In this document: one piece after another, positions 5,542 to 6,197 of the stretch
How the letters are laid out: each line of letters begins with the position of its first letter
Numbering within the stretch: position 1 is the first letter of the stretch
Source: Planctomycetota bacterium
GTDB taxonomy: Bacteria; Planctomycetota; Planctomycetia; Pirellulales; Thermoguttaceae
Assembly: GCA_013202535.1 (NCBI GenBank)
Contig: JABMRP010000231.1
Location: 1-6,197 of the forward strand
Direction: 5' to 3'
Length of the DNA: 6,197 bases
The notes under the pieces: model-generated
Database searches by the model: none
Seen by the model: the letters and a program-made list of their open reading frames with translations, nothing else
What the model was told of the DNA's origin: nothing
Program-made: the position numbers and the translations under genes

Positions 5542-6195
5542 ATGGCCAAAGACCTCACGGCACGAGACGCTCGACACGCGGCCGAAAACGAGCCGGATAT
5601 CGGCGTCGAACACGTCGCCGACGTTTACGGTCAGGCCCTGTTGGACACCGCGGAGAAGGCCGGCCGGGTCGATGCGGTGCTGGAGGAGTTCGACTCGCTG
5701 GTCGGCGACGTGCTGGAGAAATTCCCCAAGTTCGAGTCGCTGCTCGGCTCGGCCTTGATTTCCCACGAGGAGAAGGAGGGGATTCTCGACCGCACCTTCG
5801 GCGGCCGTGCCTCGCCCTTGTTGGTAAACTTTCTGAAAGTCGTTTCTCGCCACGGGCGGCTCGATTGTCTGCGGGCCATCCACCGGCGAACCCGAGAACT
5901 CCACGACCGGATGCGCGGCCGCGTGCCGGTTACCGTCAGTACGGCCACCGAAGTCGACAGCGACATGGCCAACCGAATCAGCGAGCGCCTGCGCGGCTTG
6001 CTCGACGGCGAACCCATGCTTCAACAGGTCGTCGACCCCGATTTGATCGGGGGACTTGTCGTGCAGGTCGGCGATACCGTCTACGACGGTTCCATCGCCA
6101 CCCAACTAAAAAATACGCGCCAGCAAATGATCGACAGGAGCGTCCATGAAATTCAAAGCCGACGAGATCGCTTCCGTTATCCAGCAGGAGATTGA
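5542..6195 (+). CDS. atpH: F-type ATP synthase subunit delta
   Basis: The delta/OSCP subunit, 217 residues, linking the b stalk to the top of the alpha/beta head. The helical N-terminal domain covers about residues 22-128 (VADVYGQALLDTAEKAGRVD onward, with the SPLLVNFLKVVSRHGRLD helix), and the C-terminal domain carries the family signature DPDLIGGLVVQVGDTVYDGS (164-183) followed by QLKNTRQQM. Usual length is about 180; this one has about 20 extra residues in front and about 17 behind. The C-terminal extension (SVHEIQSRRDRFRYPAGD) is encoded over the start of atpA. ATG 5542 has only a weak SD (ACGGA at 5529-5533), and no better in-frame start is seen. The gap from atpF is 66 bases. Confidence 0.92.
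   Translation: MAKDLTARDARHAAENEPDIGVEHVADVYGQALLDTAEKAGRVDAVLEEFDSLVGDVLEKFPKFESLLGSALISHEEKEGILDRTFGGRASPLLVNFLKVVSRHGRLDCLRAIHRRTRELHDRMRGRVPVTVSTATEVDSDMANRISERLRGLLDGEPMLQQVVDPDLIGGLVVQVGDTVYDGSIATQLKNTRQQMIDRSVHEIQSRRDRFRYPAGD
6136..6140 (+). promoter_or_regulatory. Ribosome binding site of atpA, inside atpH
   Basis: AGGAG ends 5 bases before ATG 6146 and lies within the atpH coding sequence, where it is read as part of the Asp-Arg-Ser codons. It supports internal initiation of atpA before the atpH stop. Confidence 0.7.
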
Positions 6196-6197
6196 AC
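6146..6197 (+). CDS. atpA: F-type ATP synthase subunit alpha, first 17 codons (runs off right edge)
   Basis: Translation from ATG 6146 gives MKFKADEIASVIQQEIE, the well-known N-terminal pattern of the alpha subunit (DEI, then I and a QxEI-type segment), which contacts the delta subunit. The rest, including the nucleotide-binding domain, is outside the window. The start overlaps the last 50 bases of atpH in the next frame (+1), with an SD site 5 bases upstream. Gene order atpH-atpA is that of the standard F-type operon, and gamma, beta and epsilon would be expected further on or elsewhere. Confidence 0.88.
   Translation, partial: MKFKADEIASVIQQEIE

Noticed and set aside
4840..6105. 421-codon open frame on the minus strand
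   Set aside because: It lies entirely antisense to atpF and atpH, whose families are certain, and its product is a low-complexity Gly/Val/Asp sequence with no domain. Long antisense frames are expected in GC-rich coding DNA.
1..6197. CRISPR array, tRNA/rRNA gene, insertion sequence or defence system
   Set aside because: No regularly spaced repeats, no tRNA-like acceptor/anticodon arrangement (the element at 2240-2302 lacks it), no transposase and no defence-type domains were seen.

Overview
The window is a GC-rich bacterial chromosome segment that I read as planctomycete, probably Pirellulales-like. This is inference from protein style, not a database match: an AtpB with a long histidine- and aromatic-rich N-terminus, signal peptides on both the c and b subunits of ATP synthase, a DUF4912 protein with a Rho_N-like N-terminus, and a protein resembling the planctomycete 'UvrB/UvrC-motif' family. 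Little of the translation starts is Shine-Dalgarno-like, and GTG/TTG starts are common.

Left part (1-1913) holds two genes on the minus strand: the N-terminal 211 codons of a UvrB/UvrC-motif-type protein that runs off the left edge (1-633), and, upstream of it in transcription order, a complete DUF4912 protein (795-1913, TTG start). They are separated by 161 bases.

Centre (1914-2605) is a roughly 690-base non-coding, divergent control region. It contains a minus-strand extended -10 promoter for the DUF4912 gene (2311-2339), a plus-strand promoter with a perfect TTGACA box for the ATP synthase operon (2525-2553), a 10-base palindrome (2402-2411), and a dense set of inverted repeats (1935-1957, 2178-2198, 2240-2302). 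The last of these can fold into a closed multi-arm junction whose outer stem begins almost exactly at the predicted DUF4912 transcription start.

Right part (2606-6197) is the start of an F-type ATP synthase operon, all on the plus strand: atpZ, atpI, atpB (a), atpE (c), atpF (b), atpH (delta) and the first 17 codons of atpA (alpha). Together atpB, atpE and atpF make the membrane proton channel and stalk, atpH joins the stalk to the catalytic head, and atpZ/atpI are the small accessory membrane proteins usually encoded in front. The c-ring carboxylate, the a-subunit arginine and the usual delta signature are all present, and the c subunit lacks the sodium-binding residues, so this should be a proton-driven enzyme.

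I do not see an undescribed defence, mobile or biosynthetic system here. The parts most worth a second look are the folded leader region in front of the DUF4912 gene, the signal peptide plus acidic repeat linker on the c subunit, and the 50-base atpH/atpA coding overlap.
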